This document shows positions 4,128 to 6,134 of a DNA stretch of 6,134 nucleotides, piece after piece. The first letter of the stretch is position 1, and every line of letters starts with the position of its first letter. Location: contig JAFQAM010000160.1 of NCBI GenBank assembly GCA_017416885.1, positions 1 to 6,134 on the forward strand. The letters are read 5' to 3'. Below the pieces are notes generated by a model. It did not search any database. It had not been told where the DNA came from and saw only the letters and a program-made list of their open reading frames with translations. Made by a program: the position numbers and the translations under genes. This stretch comes from Clostridia bacterium (lineage in GTDB: Bacteria; Bacillota; Clostridia; Oscillospirales; CAG-272).

Positions 4128-4964
4128 ATGAACAACCTACAACTCACCGCCACAGACATCCGTCTTGGCATAATCGAAGCAGTTTTCGGAGCAAAAAGCG
4201 GACATCCGGGAGGAGCTCTTTCAAGCGCCGATATTCTTGCTTGTCTATATTTCAATGAATTAAATATTGACCCGAAAAATCCTAAAATGGAAAACCGTGA
4301 CCGCTTCGTTTTATCTAAAGGTCACTCCTGCCCAGGACTATACTCTGCTCTTGCGCAAAGAGGATACTTTTCCAAGGATTTACTAAAAACCTTCCGTCAT
4401 ACCGACTCAATTTTACAGGGACATCCCGATATGAAATATATTCCGGGCGTTGATATGTCCTCAGGCTCATTAGGTCAGGGCTTCTCCTGCGCTTGCGGTA
4501 TGGCGCTTTCAGCAAAAATCAGCGGCAAGGACTATCGCACATACACTCTTGTAGGCGACGGAGAAAGCCAGGAGGGACAAATCTGGGAGTCAATTATGTT
4601 CGCTGCCCACTATAAGCTTGACAATCTTTGTATGATTATTGACAATAACGGCTTACAGATTGACGGTAAGGTAAGCGATGTTATGAACACAATGCCATAC
4701 GATACAAAGCTTAAAGCATTCGGCTGGCATGTAATCGAAATTGACGGTCACAATTATGATGAAATCCTTAACGCATTTAAGGAAGCAAGAGAAACAAAGG
4801 GACAGCCTACCGCCATTATTGCAAAGACAATTAAGGGCAAGGGCGTATCATTTATGGAAAATCAAGCCGGTTGGCACGGTAAAGCGCCTAACGAGGAGCA
4901 ATATTTACAGGCCAAAAGCGAGCTTGAAGCATACAAAAAATCACTTGAAGGGGGTAACAACTAA
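4128..4964 (+). CDS. transketolase, N-terminal (thiamine diphosphate-binding) subunit
   Basis: The 278-residue protein is the pyrophosphate-binding half of a two-gene transketolase, which moves two-carbon ketol units between sugar phosphates in the non-oxidative pentose phosphate pathway. It shows SGHPGGALS (24-32) with His26, SKGHSCPGLY (63-72) with His66, GHP at 98-100, GSLGQG (113-118), and the thiamine diphosphate/metal motif GDGESQEG (143-150) followed about 28 residues later by NN (173-174). GWHGKAP (249-255) is the usual late histidine block. The length suits the split-gene form seen in many Firmicutes and archaea; a fused enzyme is about 660 residues. The ATG of the next gene overlaps this stop by one base, so the two are translationally coupled and should act as a heteromer. 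Related split enzymes acting on other sugars cannot be excluded by sequence alone. Confidence 0.93.
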   Translation: MNNLQLTATDIRLGIIEAVFGAKSGHPGGALSSADILACLYFNELNIDPKNPKMENRDRFVLSKGHSCPGLYSALAQRGYFSKDLLKTFRHTDSILQGHPDMKYIPGVDMSSGSLGQGFSCACGMALSAKISGKDYRTYTLVGDGESQEGQIWESIMFAAHYKLDNLCMIIDNNGLQIDGKVSDVMNTMPYDTKLKAFGWHVIEIDGHNYDEILNAFKEARETKGQPTAIIAKTIKGKGVSFMENQAGWHGKAPNEEQYLQAKSELEAYKKSLEGGNN

Positions 4965-5905
4965 TGGCAGATAAGATAGCAACAAGAGAAGCCTACGGCG
5001 ATGCGCTTGCAGAATTTGGCGCATTAAATGAAAATATCGTTGTGCTTGATGCAGACCTTGCAGAGGCTACAAAAACTATAAAATTCAAGAAAAAGTTCCC
5101 TGAAAGATTTTTTGATTGCGGTATTGCTGAAAATAATATGTTTGGCGTATGCGCAGGACTTTCCACAACAGGCAAAATCCCATTCGCATCCACCTTCGCT
5201 ATGTTCGCGGCAGGCAGAAGCTATGAGCAGATAAGAAACTCAATCGGTTATCCACACTTAAATGTTAAAATTTGCGCAACTCACGCAGGCATCTCCGTAG
5301 GCGAGGACGGCGCAACTCACCAATGCAACGAGGATATCGCATTAATGCGTACAATCCCGGGTTTGGTTGTTATTAATCCAAGCGACGCTATTGAAGCAAG
5401 AGCCGCAATTGAGGCTGCAATTAACTATAACGGCCCTATGTATATGCGCTTTGGTCGTCTTGCAATTTCCGTAATTAACGATAATGACGATTATAAATTT
5501 GAAATCGGCAAAGCAATCAAAATGGCTGACGGTAACGATGTTACTATCGTTGCTAACGGTATGATGGTTGAGCAAGCATTAATTGCTAAGGATATGTTAA
5601 AAGAGGAAGGAATTTCCGCTTCAGTAATCAATATGCACACAGTAAAGCCCCTTGATGTTGATACATTAATCAGCGAGGCTAAGAAAACAGGCGCTATCGT
5701 TACAAGTGAGGAGCATAATATCGTTGGCGGTCTTGGCAGCGCGGTTGCCGAGGCGCTTTGTGAGGTCTGCCCCGTTCCTGTAATCAAGCACGGCGTAAAC
5801 GACGAGTTTGGCAGAAGCGGTCCCGCAAAGGAATTAATCGAGTATTACGGCTTGACTGCTAAGGGTATCGTCGAGAAAGCGAAAATTGCTATTTCCTTGA
5901 AATAG
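4964..5905 (+). CDS. transketolase, C-terminal (pyrimidine-binding) subunit
   Basis: This 313-residue protein is the partner half: a pyrimidine-binding domain followed by the C-terminal transketolase domain. VVLDADLAEA (26-35) opens the domain; GIAENNMFG (53-61) contains Glu56, the glutamate that should activate the thiamine ring; FAMFAAGRSYEQIR (78-91) and THAGISVGEDGATHQ (106-120) line the active site. The C-terminal domain contains VINMHTVKPLD (221-231), SEEHNIVGGLG (248-258) and the closing EFGRSGPAKELIEYYGL. The start ATG shares its A with the TAA of the upstream gene, and GGGGG at 4950-4954 gives a ribosome site inside that gene's 3' end, so stoichiometric coupled translation is expected. 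The final codons and TAG lie in a perfect 13-bp palindrome. Similar domain order occurs in DXS and pyruvate dehydrogenase E1 beta, but the THAGISVGEDGATHQ block and the partner favour transketolase. Confidence 0.93.
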   Translation: MADKIATREAYGDALAEFGALNENIVVLDADLAEATKTIKFKKKFPERFFDCGIAENNMFGVCAGLSTTGKIPFASTFAMFAAGRSYEQIRNSIGYPHLNVKICATHAGISVGEDGATHQCNEDIALMRTIPGLVVINPSDAIEARAAIEAAINYNGPMYMRFGRLAISVINDNDDYKFEIGKAIKMADGNDVTIVANGMMVEQALIAKDMLKEEGISASVINMHTVKPLDVDTLISEAKKTGAIVTSEEHNIVGGLGSAVAEALCEVCPVPVIKHGVNDEFGRSGPAKELIEYYGLTAKGIVEKAKIAISLK

Positions 5906-5911
5906 CAATTT
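5883..5911 (+). terminator. perfect 13-bp hairpin containing the transketolase stop codon
   Basis: AAATTGCTATTTC (5883-5895) and GAAATAGCAATTT (5899-5911) pair around a CTT loop; the TAG stop (5903-5905) sits in the right arm. The next bases are GTCAGCG rather than a T-run, so a classical intrinsic terminator is not indicated. A second, mismatched hairpin TGTC/GACA follows at 5911-5927. Confidence 0.45.
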
Positions 5912-5926
5912 GTCAGCGACGCAGAC

Positions 5927-5980
5927 AGCTAAATTCGCCTTGTTAATCTAACAATATTAATATTCTAATAGGCGAATTTA
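5927..5980. repeat. AGCTAAATT separator plus nested hairpin module
   Basis: AGCTAAATT (5927-5935) leads into TAAATTCGCCT (5930-5940), which pairs perfectly with AGGCGAATTTA (5970-5980). Enclosed are TGTTA/TAACA (5941-5945 with 5949-5953) and the self-complementary AATATTAATATT (5953-5964). The plan matches the module at 718-770 with different sequence. Confidence 0.65.
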
Positions 5981-5996
5981 ATTTACCTTTTGCTTA
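5980..5996. repeat. truncated start of a third AATTTACCT ladder element
   Basis: AATTTACCT (5980-5988) followed by TTTTGCTTA reproduces the first 17 bases of copies 1 and 2 exactly, then the sequence changes completely. The first hairpin is left half complete, so the copy is broken at about 5996/5997. Confidence 0.6.
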
Positions 5997-6134
5997 GCCT
6001 TACGGGAATCGAACACATTTGTCTCAGAACGATAAATCCGCGAGCCTTTGTCCGACCTTTGTCTTGAAAGTTTTTTAACTGTCTGCGCCAAAGCTCGAAA
6101 AAATTCTCTACGGATTTATTCGCTCTGAGATGCG
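5997..6134. repeat. imperfect inverted repeat of unknown type at the window edge
   Basis: TCTCAGAACGATAAATCCG (6022-6040) is nearly the reverse complement of 6111-6130, with ATAAATCCG/CGGATTTAT and TCTCAGA/TCTGAGA as exact blocks; CTTTG at 6045-6049 has an inner complement CAAAG at 6089-6093. The whole could fold as a long imperfect hairpin of about 110 bases. It resembles a short inverted-repeat (MITE-like) element or a structured RNA, but I do not recognise a family. The element may continue past the edge. Short open frames on the minus strand here have no credible start. Confidence 0.45.

Noticed and set aside
6003..6020. Minus-strand GTTCGATTCCC resembling a tRNA T-arm
   Set aside because: The flanking bases do not form a proper 5-bp T-stem and no acceptor, D- or anticodon arms are found in the next 75 bases.
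5978..6118. Minus-strand open frame ending near 5978 at the window edge
   Set aside because: It has no start codon, overlaps an inverted repeat and a broken ladder copy, and I recognise no family.

Overview
The window looks like chromosome from a low-to-mid GC member of the Firmicutes (Clostridia, probably an uncultured gut lineage). The reasons are strong AGGAG-type ribosome sites, AT-rich spacers, a transketolase split into two genes, an O-acetylhomoserine sulfhydrylase next to an acetyl-type MetA, and traces of DUF711 and OadB-like proteins. This placement is an inference from gene style, not from a marker gene.

Layout. At 1-443 two gene remnants meet head to head: a minus-strand membrane fragment with the GIIGGADGPT motif of sodium-pumping decarboxylase beta subunits, and the plus-strand C-terminus of a DUF711/UPF0210 protein. 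Four confident plus-strand metabolic genes follow: metY (803-2068), metA (2494-3408), and the two halves of a transketolase (4128-4964 and 4964-5905, sharing one base). A small four-helix-bundle gene of the 23S rRNA intervening-sequence protein family (3601-3954) sits between metA and the transketolase. MetA carries Glu111, the residue associated with acetyl-CoA use, so MetA and MetY together should form homocysteine via O-acetylhomoserine.

The most unusual part is the spacers. Nearly all are built from short perfect hairpins separated by a constant 8-9 base word, laid out as a mirror: four separators in one orientation, a centre, then four in the reverse-complement orientation. One version (AATTTACCT / AGGTAAATT, about 245 bases, empty centre) occurs at 482-726 and 2088-2332, and its beginning recurs at 5980. 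Another version (TATATCGA / TCGATATA) has the same 4+4 plan, but its centre holds the four-helix-bundle gene. A third word (AATTTAGCT) forms a tandem hairpin array just before metA. In single-stranded DNA or RNA the paired separators would form a ladder of stacked junctions with hairpin side branches. My main hypothesis is a family of modular hairpin elements, one carrying the four-helix-bundle gene and the others being gene-less relatives.

Several genes (DUF711 remnant, metA, second transketolase gene) also end inside perfect 13-15 bp palindromes that contain the stop codon and lack a U-tract. The right edge (5997-6134) holds a different, imperfect inverted repeat that interrupts the third ladder copy.
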